Made by a program: the position numbers and the translations under genes. From NCBI GenBank assembly GCA_030430565.1, contig JAUIKS010000002.1, forward strand, positions 310,001-374,000: 64,000 bases of DNA, in the 5' to 3' direction. Of the stretch, positions 8,450-16,515 are shown in pieces. Each line of letters begins with the position of its first letter. The stretch's first letter is position 1. The notes under the pieces were generated by a model. That model had not been told where the DNA came from. It saw only the letters and a program-made list of their open reading frames with translations, and ran no database searches. Source of the DNA: Polyangia bacterium. Lineage in GTDB: Bacteria; Myxococcota_A; Polyangia; Nannocystales; Nannocystaceae.

Positions 8450-9781
8450 CTACGGCGTGCAGGTGATCTGCGTGATCTCGGATCCGTTGCAGCCGTGCCA
8501 GTCGAGCTGCTCGTTGTACCAGAAGCCGTCTTGCCAGTCGGTCCAGTGCCAGACGTTCTCGTCGTAGCTCGAGCTGCCGAACAGCCCGCCCTGCGGCGCG
8601 TTGCACGAGCGGAAGCCGTAGGTGACCTGCCCCGACCAGCTCGAGAAGCCCAGCTGCTGACACCACGCGTTGAAGTTGTTGCCGCCGTGGCTGCGCGGGA
8701 TCCCGCCCTCGACGTTGCCGTAGCGGATCTCTGGGTTGACGCAGGTGTTGCCGCCGTTGGTCACGCTCGCGCACTTCGTGAACTGCTGCATCGTGCCGTT
8801 CTGCAGGCACCAGTTGGTCGTGAACTTGCCGCCGCAGGGGAACTCGCAGGCGTTCGTGCAGTCGTCGTTGTCGACGTTGTTGCCGTCGTCGCACTCCTCG
8901 ACGCCCTCCTGCGTAAACCCGTCGCCGCAGCTCGCCGCGACGCAGCCGTCCACGCAGTCGTCGGTGTTGTCCGCGTTGCCGTCGTCGCAGTCCTCGACCC
9001 CGTCCTGCAGGTAGCCGTCGCCGCAGCTCGCCGCCGCGCAGGTGTCGAGGCACTCGTCCTCGTTGATCCCGTTGGCGTCGTCGCACTCCTCGACCCCGTC
9101 CTGCACGTAGCCGTCGCCGCAGCTCGCGTTCAGGCACAGCTCGGTGCAGGCGTCGGCGTTGTCGTCGTTGCCGTCGTCGCACTCCTCCATGTCCTGCACG
9201 ACCCCGTCGCCGCAGCCCTCGAGCTGACAGCTCGCGGAGCAGCCGTCGTTGTCGTCGACGTTGCCGTCGTCGCAGGCCTCGCCGGCCGCGACGTTCGAGA
9301 TCCCGTCGCCGCAGGCCGCCGCGCTGCAGTCGTCGTTGCAGTCGGCCGACTCGCCGCCGTCGTCGCACTCCTCCGTCCCCGCCCAGACCACGCCGTCGCC
9401 GCAGACCGCCGCGAGGCACTCGCTCGTGCACTCGTCCGCGTCGTCGTCGTTGCCGTCGTCGCACTCCTCGCCGTCGTCGACGACGCCGTCGCCGCAGGCC
9501 GGCGGCGCCCCGGTGGTCTCGCCCGTGGGGTCCTCCGTCGTGCCCGCCGAGGTCGCGGGCGGGTCGTCGGTCGTTACCGCGGCCGGCGTCGTGTCGGTCC
9601 CCGCCGCGGTCGTGCTCGCGTAGGTCGTCGAGCTCGTGCTCATGGTCGTCGGCGACGCGCCCGAGAGCCCGGTCCCGTCACCGCGCGTGTCGCCGTCGTC
9701 TCCGCTGCAGGCGAGGAGTGGGAGCCCGGCCGCGAGCAGCAGCGCGTTACGCAGAACATTTAAACATGTCACAAACAACAT
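8450..9781 (-). CDS. DUF4215-type Cys-rich surface lipoprotein
   Basis: The start at ATG 9781 gives 443 residues. A lipoprotein signal ends [13 protein letters not shown] Ser/Thr-rich stalk follows (about 30-80), then seven or eight repeats of the type CGDGVV...[12 protein letters not shown].xC, the myxobacterial Cys-rich repeat (DUF4215). Each repeat has conserved Cys and Asp suited to disulfides and calcium. The last about 130 residues form a separate Cys- and Trp-rich domain (for example [21 protein letters not shown]) that may be an adhesive head. A frame extension of nine codons upstream is possible. AT-rich half-palindromes lie in the signal-peptide codons. The role is cell-surface; the ligand is unknown. 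Confidence 0.85.
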   Translation of the reverse strand: MLFVTCLNVLRNALLLAAGLPLLACSGDDGDTRGDGTGLSGASPTTMSTSSTTYASTTAAGTDTTPAAVTTDDPPATSAGTTEDPTGETTGAPPACGDGVVDDGEECDDGNDDDADECTSECLAAVCGDGVVWAGTEECDDGGESADCNDDCSAAACGDGISNVAAGEACDDGNVDDNDGCSASCQLEGCGDGVVQDMEECDDGNDDNADACTELCLNASCGDGYVQDGVEECDDANGINEDECLDTCAAASCGDGYLQDGVEDCDDGNADNTDDCVDGCVAASCGDGFTQEGVEECDDGNNVDNDDCTNACEFPCGGKFTTNWCLQNGTMQQFTKCASVTNGGNTCVNPEIRYGNVEGGIPRSHGGNNFNAWCQQLGFSSWSGQVTYGFRSCNAPQGGLFGSSSYDENVWHWTDWQDGFWYNEQLDWHGCNGSEITQITCTP

Positions 9782-9797
9782 GTTTATTAAGTCAGCA
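9778..9797. promoter_or_regulatory. Degenerate copy of the ACATGTCTA palindrome
   Basis: ACATGTTTATTAAGTCAGCA matches the left arm of the 8230 palindrome and part of the right arm. As at 8230, it begins on the start codon of a minus-strand gene. A further ACATGT half-site lies at 9764-9769, inside the signal-peptide codons. The evidence is weak by itself and is supported by the similar position. Confidence 0.35.
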
Positions 9798-9886
9798 CGA
9801 GGAGGCAAGCCCTCACCGCGGTCGGGCGCGAGCCCGCCCCGCGCCCGCGGCGCCTCTCGCTCGCGGCCGCGAGGCCGCCCGCGAGC

Positions 9887-10189
9887 TCACCCGGGCGCGC
9901 GCGCCCGCCTCCGCTCCCGCGCGATCAAGTACAGCAGCGGCCCGAACGACGCGATCACCAGCGTGATCACGATATAGGGCCACGGGTTGATGCCCTCGCG
10001 CGCGCCGTCGCGGGCGATCCAGATCGAGGCGAGGACCGCGAGGATCGCGAGGTCGGTCAGCACCTGGATCCCGCCCCAGCTCGCGAGCTGATGGGCGAAG
10101 GTGCCGAAGAAGCCAGGATCGATCAGCGCCACGACCGTGAGCGCGGTGAAGCCCGCGAGGACGGTCACGAGCAGGATGAGACGGGACAT
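9887..10189 (-). CDS. Small three-helix membrane protein (DUF2834-like)
   Basis: The 100-residue protein has three hydrophobic segments: LILLVTVLAGFTALTVVAL, VLTDLAILAVLASIWIA and YIVITLVIASFGPLLYLIA. There is an aromatic loop between the first two and a very basic tail. The architecture and the GREGINPWPY-type loop before helix 3 fit small DUF2834-type inner-membrane proteins of unknown function. The ATG at 10189 is chosen because the segment upstream is Arg-rich and not signal-like. It stands alone between two lipoprotein genes on the same strand. Confidence 0.72.
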   Translation of the reverse strand: MSRLILLVTVLAGFTALTVVALIDPGFFGTFAHQLASWGGIQVLTDLAILAVLASIWIARDGAREGINPWPYIVITLVIASFGPLLYLIARERRRARAPG

Positions 10190-10283
10190 GACGAGGGCCT
10201 CCCGCGCGCCCGGGTCGAGCGCGCGCGCAAGCGTCGCCCGTCTCGCCGCGCGCGGCAACTGCGTCCCCAGGTCGCGGCGCCGC

Positions 10284-11735
10284 TCAGCCCACCGGCGGGA
10301 AGGTCACGAGCTGCAGGCCGGCGCCCGTCATGTCCGAGTAGGTGTAGGGCTGGTTGAGGCCCGTCACCGTCAGCTGCACCGAGTAGTTCTGCGGGCTGAT
10401 CTTGAAGGCCTGATTGGCGCCCTGGTCGACGAGCCAGATGAAGCCGTCGACGTCGATGCTGACGCCCACCGGCGTCACGCAGCCCGGGATGTTGACCAGC
10501 GGCGCGAGCATGGACTTGGTGTTGACATCGATGACGCCCAGGCCGCAGCCGCCCCCCAGCCCGGCGCCCGCGTCGACGGCGTAGTAGGCCCGGTCCTCGT
10601 CCGAGACCATCACGCCGCGCATCGACTGGTTGCCGGTGTCGATGAACGACCACTGCCCGGTCTGGGCGTCGTAACCCGCCGCGACGCCGGCGCTCGCGAT
10701 CCACGGGTTACCGTGCTGATCCAGCGCCATGCCGTAGGTCCACATCTGCCCCGAGGGCGGCTGCGGGAACTCGACGCGGTCGTACTCGAGGGTCTCGCCG
10801 TCGATCCGCACGAGCGGGCCCTGCTGCCAGCCGACCACCCAGAAGTCGAGGTTGCCGTCGACCGCGCCGCCGTACGGCCCATAGCTCAGCTGCGCGACCC
10901 CGCTCGACCACGCCGGGACGACGACCTCATCCTCGACCTGCCCGGTCGTGCTGTTGAGCCGCTGAAACCGCCCGGTGTTGCCGGCGTAGTCGTACCAGCC
11001 GATCCAGACCCGCGGGTCCGCGTTGGCGCAGCCGTCGAGGCCGACCGCCCCCTCCCACGCGACCGGCCGCGGCCCGTGCTGGTAGTGGTCCGAGGGGATC
11101 GGGTGGTTCCACAGCACGCACTCGTCCTGGAACCACGGGAGCACGCCGCCGGCGCCGCCCGAGGTCTCGATGCTGCCGCTGCCGTCGCGGTCGTCGCAGT
11201 CCTCCTCGCGCGCCGCGATCTTCGTGACGCTGCCCGCCGAGGGGCTGCCGGTGAGCCCGCCGCCGCGGTTGACGACCACGGCGTCGCCGTAGAGGTTGAC
11301 CGAGGTCCGCGAGGGCTCAGGCACCGCCTCCGGCCCGGTGCTGTAGCGCGCGAGCTCGACGCCCGTCACCGTGTCGATCTTCGAGACCGTGCCCTCCGGC
11401 GAGTTCGCGATCCAGATGTTTGAGAAGTCAGGTGTATTGCCCGTCGGCCCCCCGCCCCAGCAGTCGCCGCCGCCGCCCGGGAGCGCGTCCGTCTCGACCG
11501 GCGCGCCCATGTCGAACTTCATGCCGCCGGCGGTCGTGAGGTCGATCCCCGAGTCGCTGCCCGCCGGCAGCGTGAGCACGCCGCCCCCGGGCCCGGAGTC
11601 GACGTAGCCGGCGCTGTCAGAGTCGGTCGCGTCGGGCGAGCCCCCGCCGCAGCCTGAACCAACGCAGGTGATGAGCCCGCACGAGACGAGCGCGGCGCAC
11701 CACGGGACGACTACCGAGAGACCACGACGACGCAT
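10284..11735 (-). CDS. Beta-propeller (Vgb/NHL-like) lipoprotein
   Basis: The protein has 483 residues. The N-terminus MRRRGLSVVVPWCAALVSCG leads to a lipobox-like LITCVGSGC. A Gly/Asp-rich stalk follows (to about residue 95). From about residue 100, blades repeat patterns such as IWIANSPEGTVSKIDTVTG, VWIGWYDYAGN, FWVVGWQQGPLVRID, PWIASAGVAAGYD and IWLVDQGANQAFKI. This matches the streptogramin-lyase/NHL-type propellers widespread in myxobacterial lipoproteins. It is probably surface-anchored and ligand-binding rather than enzymatic. Its upstream region carries two strong palindromes (11829-11876, 11902-11921). Confidence 0.8.
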   Translation of the reverse strand: MRRRGLSVVVPWCAALVSCGLITCVGSGCGGGSPDATDSDSAGYVDSGPGGGVLTLPAGSDSGIDLTTAGGMKFDMGAPVETDALPGGGGDCWGGGPTGNTPDFSNIWIANSPEGTVSKIDTVTGVELARYSTGPEAVPEPSRTSVNLYGDAVVVNRGGGLTGSPSAGSVTKIAAREEDCDDRDGSGSIETSGGAGGVLPWFQDECVLWNHPIPSDHYQHGPRPVAWEGAVGLDGCANADPRVWIGWYDYAGNTGRFQRLNSTTGQVEDEVVVPAWSSGVAQLSYGPYGGAVDGNLDFWVVGWQQGPLVRIDGETLEYDRVEFPQPPSGQMWTYGMALDQHGNPWIASAGVAAGYDAQTGQWSFIDTGNQSMRGVMVSDEDRAYYAVDAGAGLGGGCGLGVIDVNTKSMLAPLVNIPGCVTPVGVSIDVDGFIWLVDQGANQAFKISPQNYSVQLTVTGLNQPYTYSDMTGAGLQLVTFPPVG

Positions 11736-11828
11736 ACTGTTGCGCTATCACAGATCGCGGGGCCGTTGGAGGACTCGGCGCCGCCCCGCCGCGCGAGCGC
11801 GGTCGATGCTTCTTCGCTCACCCGCCGC

Positions 11829-11876
11829 GAGGCCCGACACCGAGAACGTTGCGTACACAACGTTCTCGAGGGCCTC
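11829..11876. promoter_or_regulatory. Nested palindrome, GAGAACGTTG / CAACGTTCTC
   Basis: CGAGAACGTTG (11841-11851) and CAACGTTCTCG (11858-11868) are exact complements around CGTACA. Outside them GAGGCCC (11829-11835) pairs with GGGCCTC (11870-11876). It lies 94 bp upstream of the lipoprotein start at 11735. It could be an operator or a leader stem-loop. Confidence 0.6.
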
Positions 11877-11901
11877 AGCGCGATCGCGAGAGAACGATTT
11901 A

Positions 11902-11921
11902 ACATGTCTATACAGACATGC
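11902..11921. promoter_or_regulatory. Second ACATGTCTA-type palindrome
   Basis: ACATGTCTATACAGACATGC has a CATGTCT...AGACATG core with a 4-bp centre. It is nearly identical to the 8230-8249 site and lies 167 bp upstream of the minus-strand lipoprotein start. The repetition of the same 20-bp palindrome argues for a shared DNA-binding regulator. Confidence 0.6.
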
Positions 11922-12219
11922 CATTGGCGACACGTCCCTACGGGCAGGCGCGAATTCACGCGGGCGCGCGCGCCCGCGCGTCGAGCCGTCGGGATCGCGC
12001 CGGCGCGTCCGCGCGAGGGCTCTTGGTTGACCCGGGAGACTGACCGCGCGCCTCCGCGCGGGCGCGCGATCCGGCGCCTCCCCCTGACAGCCGCTCGGCG
12101 AAGACGTCATCGGGAGCTCGTCGAGACGCGCGCGCGAGTCGCGGTAACGACGCGGCGACGTCCGCGTGTATAGTGCGTGCCCGAGTCATGAGTCCGCCCC
12201 ACCCGCGATCGGTGCCGAC

Positions 12220-12993
12220 GTGAAGCGCCTCCCAGTCGTCGAGTCACAGCTCCTCACCGAGCTCCGCGAGCGGATCGCGAGCGCGCGCGCGCAGCCCGAG
12301 GTCGCCCAGCATCTCGAGCGCGCCATCGCGCAGCTCGACGAGGCGCTCGCGCAGGTCCAACGCGCGCGTCGGGTGTCGGCGGCGACGTGGCGCGCCCTCG
12401 ACCGCGCGTACGAGGCGGTCGATCGCTACCTCGACGCGCTCGTCCGCGCCGCCGAGGTCCCGGTGCGCTGCGGCCCTGGGTGCTCGGCCTGCTGCACCGA
12501 GGCGCCGCCCGTGCACGCGATCGAGGGCCTCCGGCTGGCCCGCGCGCTGCTGGCCCGCGACGACGGTCGAGACCGCGTGCAGCGGGCGGTCGAGCAGGCG
12601 CGCAGCTTCCAGACCCTGCTGCTGGACCGCATGAGCCTCGCCGGCGCCGGGGGCCGGGCGAAGACGCGGAGCGCGATGTACCGCGAGACCCAGAAGGCCT
12701 GGCGACGCGCCCGCAACAACTGCCCGATCCTCGGCGAGGACGGGCGCTGCTCCGCCTACGCCGCGAGGCCCCTCGCCTGCCGCGTCTACGTCAGCGTCGA
12801 CGAGCCGGCCAAGTGCGACCCGCGTCACCCGGGCTTCGACACGCTCCAGCGACCCGCGCTCTGGGCCAGCCCGCGCGAGCGCGCGCTCGAGCAGCGGCTC
12901 GCGGCGATCGGCGCGGCGCTCGGCCTCAGCCCGACGCCCAACCTCCAGTGGGCGGTCGCGCAGCTGCACGACCACGCCGAGCTCAGGCGCTGA
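12220..12993 (+). CDS. CxxxCxxCC zinc/iron-cluster protein, YkgJ family
   Basis: The start is taken at GTG 12220 (257 residues); an in-frame GTG at 12166 is possible. After a helical N-terminus the protein has CGPGCSACC (about residue 95), then NCPILGEDGRCSAYAARPLACR. This is the paired Cys signature of the YkgJ/FliB cysteine-cluster family, believed to bind a metal. The precise function of these proteins is not settled. Its 3' end overlaps the convergent MFS gene by 11 bp. Confidence 0.82.
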   Translation: MKRLPVVESQLLTELRERIASARAQPEVAQHLERAIAQLDEALAQVQRARRVSAATWRALDRAYEAVDRYLDALVRAAEVPVRCGPGCSACCTEAPPVHAIEGLRLARALLARDDGRDRVQRAVEQARSFQTLLLDRMSLAGAGGRAKTRSAMYRETQKAWRRARNNCPILGEDGRCSAYAARPLACRVYVSVDEPAKCDPRHPGFDTLQRPALWASPRERALEQRLAAIGAALGLSPTPNLQWAVAQLHDHAELRR

Positions 12994-14269
12994 GCGACAC
13001 CTCGTCGCGCTGCAGCGGGCGCACGAGCCAGGCGAGCGCGAAGCCGATCAGGAGCACGCCGGCCATGATGTAGAGCGTGGCGTCGTAGATGTGAACCCGG
13101 CTCGCGCCCTCGGGCAGCGCCGCGATCGCCAGCGCGCGGCTGCGCGTGATCAAGAACGGCCCCGCGATCCCGGCGGCGCTCCACGCCAGCAAGATGACCC
13201 CGTGGACAGCCCCGACGTTACGCGCGCCGAACAGGTCGGCGAGGAAGGCCGGGATGGTCGCGAAGCCGCCGCCGTACATCGAGAAGATCGTGACGACCGC
13301 GATCTGGAACAGCAGCCACTGCCCGCCCGCGCCGAATTGGGGGATCAGCGCGAACAGCAGCGCCTGGGCGGCGAAGAAGATCAAGAACACCGCGCGCCGG
13401 CCGATGTAGTCGGAGATCGTGGCCCAGAAGAAGCGCCCGCCCGCGTTAAAGCCGCCGATCACCGAGAGCATCAGCGCGGCCTGCTCGGGCGATCGCCCGA
13501 ACATGTCCTGGATCATGGGTGACCCCTGGGACAGGATCGAGATCCCGGCGCTGATGTTGATGAAGAGCATGAGCCACAGCAGCCAGAACTGGCGCGTGCG
13601 CACGGCCATCCCGAGGGTAAGGTCGGGCTCCGCCTCGCTGCCCGCGCCGACCGCCGGCGGCGTCCAGCCCTCCGGGCGCCAGCCCTCGGGCGGGCGCTTG
13701 AGCGCCCGCGCGGCGAGCAGCATCACGACCGCGTAGATCGCCCCGAGCGTGTAGAGCGTGCCGGGCACGCCGCCGCTGTCGATCAGCCAGCGCATCACCG
13801 GGGCCGCGATCACGGCGCCGCCGCCGAAGCCGAGCACCGCCATTCCGGTCGCCATCCCGCGGTGGTCGGGGAACCACTTCACGAGCGCGCTGACCGGCGA
13901 GATGTAGGCGAGCCCGAGCCCGATCCCGCCGATCACGCCGTAGCCGAGGTAGAGCAGCCAGAGCTGCCCGCTCGAGACGCCGAGGCCGCCGAGCGCCATG
14001 CCGCCGCCGAACAGCAGCGCGGCGAGGGTCGCCGCGCGCTTGGGGCCATGCTTCTCGAGCCAGGTCCCGCCGAAGGCGGCGCTGATGCCCAGCAGCGCGA
14101 TCGCGATGGAGAAGGTGTAGGCCGAGACGCTCATCCACGCGGGGTGCAGCGCGGCGATCGGCTTGTTGAACACGCTCCACGCGTAGACCGAGCCGACGCA
14201 GAGATGGATGGCGACCGCGGCCGGCGGGATCAGCCAACGGTTCTGCTTCGACGTGGGCGCGCTGGACAT
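12983..14269 (-). CDS. OFA-family MFS transporter (oxalate/formate-antiporter-like)
   Basis: The protein has 428 residues with 12 predicted membrane helices. The opening NRWLIPPAAVAIHLCVGSVYAWSVFNKP is typical of the OFA subfamily, as are the G-rich helix 5 region (GYGVIGGIGLGLAYISPVSALVKWFPDHRG) and GGFNAGGRFFWATISDYIGRR in the second half. OFA proteins exchange oxalate/formate or carry other small carboxylates; the substrate cannot be read here. The ATG at 14269 matches the family N-terminus; an in-frame ATG at 14320 adds 17 residues. A dispersed repeat lies just upstream (14347-14495). Confidence 0.88.
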   Translation of the reverse strand: MSSAPTSKQNRWLIPPAAVAIHLCVGSVYAWSVFNKPIAALHPAWMSVSAYTFSIAIALLGISAAFGGTWLEKHGPKRAATLAALLFGGGMALGGLGVSSGQLWLLYLGYGVIGGIGLGLAYISPVSALVKWFPDHRGMATGMAVLGFGGGAVIAAPVMRWLIDSGGVPGTLYTLGAIYAVVMLLAARALKRPPEGWRPEGWTPPAVGAGSEAEPDLTLGMAVRTRQFWLLWLMLFINISAGISILSQGSPMIQDMFGRSPEQAALMLSVIGGFNAGGRFFWATISDYIGRRAVFLIFFAAQALLFALIPQFGAGGQWLLFQIAVVTIFSMYGGGFATIPAFLADLFGARNVGAVHGVILLAWSAAGIAGPFLITRSRALAIAALPEGASRVHIYDATLYIMAGVLLIGFALAWLVRPLQRDEVSLSA

Positions 14270-14346
14270 GGCCGGGGCATCATAGGACGACGCTTCCTTC
14301 TTCGATGGAGACGCGAACATTTCGAATGTCTCGAGCGCTGATAATT

Positions 14347-14495
14347 CCCCAACACCGGGCCGCTGCTTAACGCCAGGGCTCCCTCCACCTTCCGGGCGCC
14401 GAGCGCCTGCACAGATAAAGCGGACCAACGCCAACACGCTCGCCGTCCTCAGGCGGCCCCTCCTGGCTCGCGCGCGTCCCTTGAGCTTCGGTGAG
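14347..14495 (-). repeat. Dispersed palindromic element, copy 1
   Basis: The core, 14372-14467 (minus sense), runs from GCCAGGAGGGG through GGACGGCGAGCG, a spacer with GTCCGCTT, then GCTCGGCGCCCGGAAGG to CCCTGGC. Conserved flanks are CCGAAGCTCAAGGG upstream and GTTAAGCAGCGGCCCGGTG downstream. The same order occurs at 26951-27097 and 60813-60965. The two halves are imperfect inverted repeats. A 17-bp piece (GCCGAGCGCCTGCACAG, 14398-14414) recurs at 14585-14601. The 14321-14632 interval holds no gene. Confidence 0.8.
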
Positions 14496-14632
14496 ACCGG
14501 CCCGGCTTCGATCGAGTCGCGCGCTCCCCACGACGTGAGCGAAACAGCGACGTCCAAGGGTGTTCTAGAACTGCACGTTCTCCAGCCGAGCGCCTGCACA
14601 GCGCGCGCGGACCTACGCGAAGGAGCTGGAAG

Positions 14633-15607
14633 CTAGCGCCGCAGGATCCAGCAGTGGTGGATTCGCGGGTTGCGGGCGAAGTCCTTCGGGATCGTCGCGC
14701 GCGTGATGTCCTCGATGGTGAGCTCTGGGCGAGCCGAGCGCAGCGCGTCCTCGTCGAGCGTGAAGCGCCGCCGGTTGCAGGAGAAGATCAGGGCGCCGCC
14801 CGGGGTGAGCAGGCGCAGGGTCCCGAGGATCAGCTTCACGTGGTCGCGCTGGACCTCGAGGTCCGCGCGCGTCGACTTCGAATTGGAGAAAGTCGGCGGG
14901 TCGACGAAGGCGAGCTCGAAGTCCCCCGCGGGCGCGTGGCGCAGGAACTCGAGGACATCCGCGCGCACGACCTCGTGGCGACTCGGCGCGAGCTCGTTGA
15001 GCGCGAGGTTCTCGCGCGCCCAGCCGCAGTAGGTCCGCGAGAGGTCGACGCTGACCGTCGCGCTCGCGCCCCGCAGCCCGGCGTGCACGCTCGCGCTCGC
15101 GGTGTAGGCGAACAGGTTGAGCACGCGCTTGCCGAGCGCGAGCTCGCCGAGCCGCGCGCGCGTGATCCGGTGATCGAGGAACAGCCCGGTGTCGAGGTAG
15201 TCGGTGAAGTTGACGAGCAGGCGGCACGGGCCCTCGCGGACCTCGTACATGGTCCCGCGCGCGCCGGGGTCGGCCCGCCGCCGGTACTGCGAGGCGCCGC
15301 GCTGACGCTCGCGGACCTTGACGAACACGCGCTCCCGGGGGACCTCGAGCACCTCCGCCGCCCCGGCGGTCGCGGCGTCGAGCCGCGCGGCCGCCAGCGC
15401 GGGGTCGATGGACTTCGGCGGCGCGTACTCTTGCATGTGCAGCGCGCGCCCGAGGGTCGTCTCGTAGAGATCGACCGCGACCGCGAATTCGGGGATGTCG
15501 GCGTCGTACACCCGGTAGCAGCTGATCTGCTCGCGCCGCGCCCAGCGACCGAGCGTCCGTCGATTCTTCCGCAGCCGGTTGACGAACGCCGTGTTGTCGA
15601 CGCTCAC
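14633..15607 (-). CDS. rlmK: RlmK-like 23S rRNA m7G methyltransferase
   Basis: This 324-residue SAM-dependent methyltransferase resembles the C-terminal RlmK half of the RlmL/RlmKL enzyme. It has the YRVYDADIPEFAVAVDLY segment near residue 31, VLNLFAYTASASVHAG for SAM binding (about 162-177), VSVDLSRTYCGWARENLALN, and the catalytic-pocket DPPTFSNSK. The stop side ends the operon. The start overlaps the PP2C stop by 4 bp (coupled translation). In E. coli the corresponding domain makes m7G2069 of 23S rRNA. The N-terminal THUMP/RlmL half is absent, so this is a stand-alone enzyme. Confidence 0.85.
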   Translation of the reverse strand: MSVDNTAFVNRLRKNRRTLGRWARREQISCYRVYDADIPEFAVAVDLYETTLGRALHMQEYAPPKSIDPALAAARLDAATAGAAEVLEVPRERVFVKVRERQRGASQYRRRADPGARGTMYEVREGPCRLLVNFTDYLDTGLFLDHRITRARLGELALGKRVLNLFAYTASASVHAGLRGASATVSVDLSRTYCGWARENLALNELAPSRHEVVRADVLEFLRHAPAGDFELAFVDPPTFSNSKSTRADLEVQRDHVKLILGTLRLLTPGGALIFSCNRRRFTLDEDALRSARPELTIEDITRATIPKDFARNPRIHHCWILRR

Positions 15608-16458
15608 GCGGTCGCCTGCGCGCGATCGATCTTCACGGCCTCGCGCCCGCGCGGGAGCTCGAGGCCGTCGCCGGTCAGCCGCGTCATCGCGACGGTGATG
15701 TTGTCGGGGCCGCCCGCGGCGCAGGCCGCCTCGGTGAGCGCCCGGCAGCAGCGCACCGGGTCCTCATACTTGAGCATGATGTCGAGGATCATGTCGTCGG
15801 GCAGCGGCCCGGTCAGGCCGTCGCTGCACAGCATCAGGATGTCGCCCGCGCGCAGCGTCGTCCGGACGATCTCCGGGGCCACGCGCGGCTGCACGCCGAG
15901 CGCCTGCAAGAGCACGTTGCGCTGCTCAAAATTGCGCGCCTGCTCGGGCGTGAGTCGACCGGCCGCGAGCAGCTGGCCGACGATGCTGTGATCGGTGGTC
16001 AGCTGCGTCAGCGTCCGCCCGCGCCGCAGGTAGGCGCGCGAGTCCCCGACGTGCACGATGATCAGCTCGGGGTCGAAGAGCAGCGCCGCGGTCATGGTGG
16101 TGCCCATGCCGTGGCGCATGGGGTCCTGCGCGGCGAAGTCGAGGATCGCCTGGTTGGCGGCCGTGACCGCGGCGAGCAGGGCCTGGCGCGCGTGCGCCAT
16201 GTCGCGAAACGGCGTGTGCTCGAGCATCGTCCGCTGGATCATGCTCGAGGCCATGTCCGAAGCGACATCCCCTGCCGCCGCGCCGCCCATGCCGTCGCAG
16301 ACCGCGATCACGGTGCCGGCGCGGGTCAGCTCCTGCACGCGATCGTGCGGCTGCAGGCCGCTCTGACGCGTCGCCAGGTTGACGACGAGGAACTGATCCT
16401 CGTTGCGCTTGCGAACACAACCAACCTCGGTGCGTGCGAACAGTTCGAGCCGGGCCAA
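15604..16458 (-). CDS. PP2C-family Ser/Thr phosphatase (Stp1 type)
   Basis: The protein has 284 residues and all PP2C metal-site motifs: VRKRNEDQF (about 15-23), VCDGMGGAAAG (about 53-63), HVGDSRAYLRR, CSDGLTG and GGPDNITV near the end. It should dephosphorylate phospho-Thr/Ser proteins in the cytoplasm. It lies 57 bp downstream of the double-FHA protein and is coupled to the RlmK-like gene. The FHA-PP2C pairing implies phospho-threonine recognition and removal in one pathway. No kinase gene is adjacent. Confidence 0.93.
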   Translation of the reverse strand: MARLELFARTEVGCVRKRNEDQFLVVNLATRQSGLQPHDRVQELTRAGTVIAVCDGMGGAAAGDVASDMASSMIQRTMLEHTPFRDMAHARQALLAAVTAANQAILDFAAQDPMRHGMGTTMTAALLFDPELIIVHVGDSRAYLRRGRTLTQLTTDHSIVGQLLAAGRLTPEQARNFEQRNVLLQALGVQPRVAPEIVRTTLRAGDILMLCSDGLTGPLPDDMILDIMLKYEDPVRCCRALTEAACAAGGPDNITVAMTRLTGDGLELPRGREAVKIDRAQATA

Positions 16459-16515
16459 CGCTGCTTCCCCTATCTCCGGTCCATCCAGTACATCAAAACC
16501 ATCAAGCAGCGAGCG

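Larger units (their letters stand above)
11736..12219. other. Divergent 484-bp intergenic region with two palindromes
   Basis: This is the space between a minus-strand lipoprotein and the plus-strand CxxxCxxCC gene. No gene was seen. It holds the nested stem-loop at 11829-11876 and the ACATGTCTA-type operator at 11902-11921. The rest is featureless GC-rich DNA with CGCGCG runs. Confidence 0.6.
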
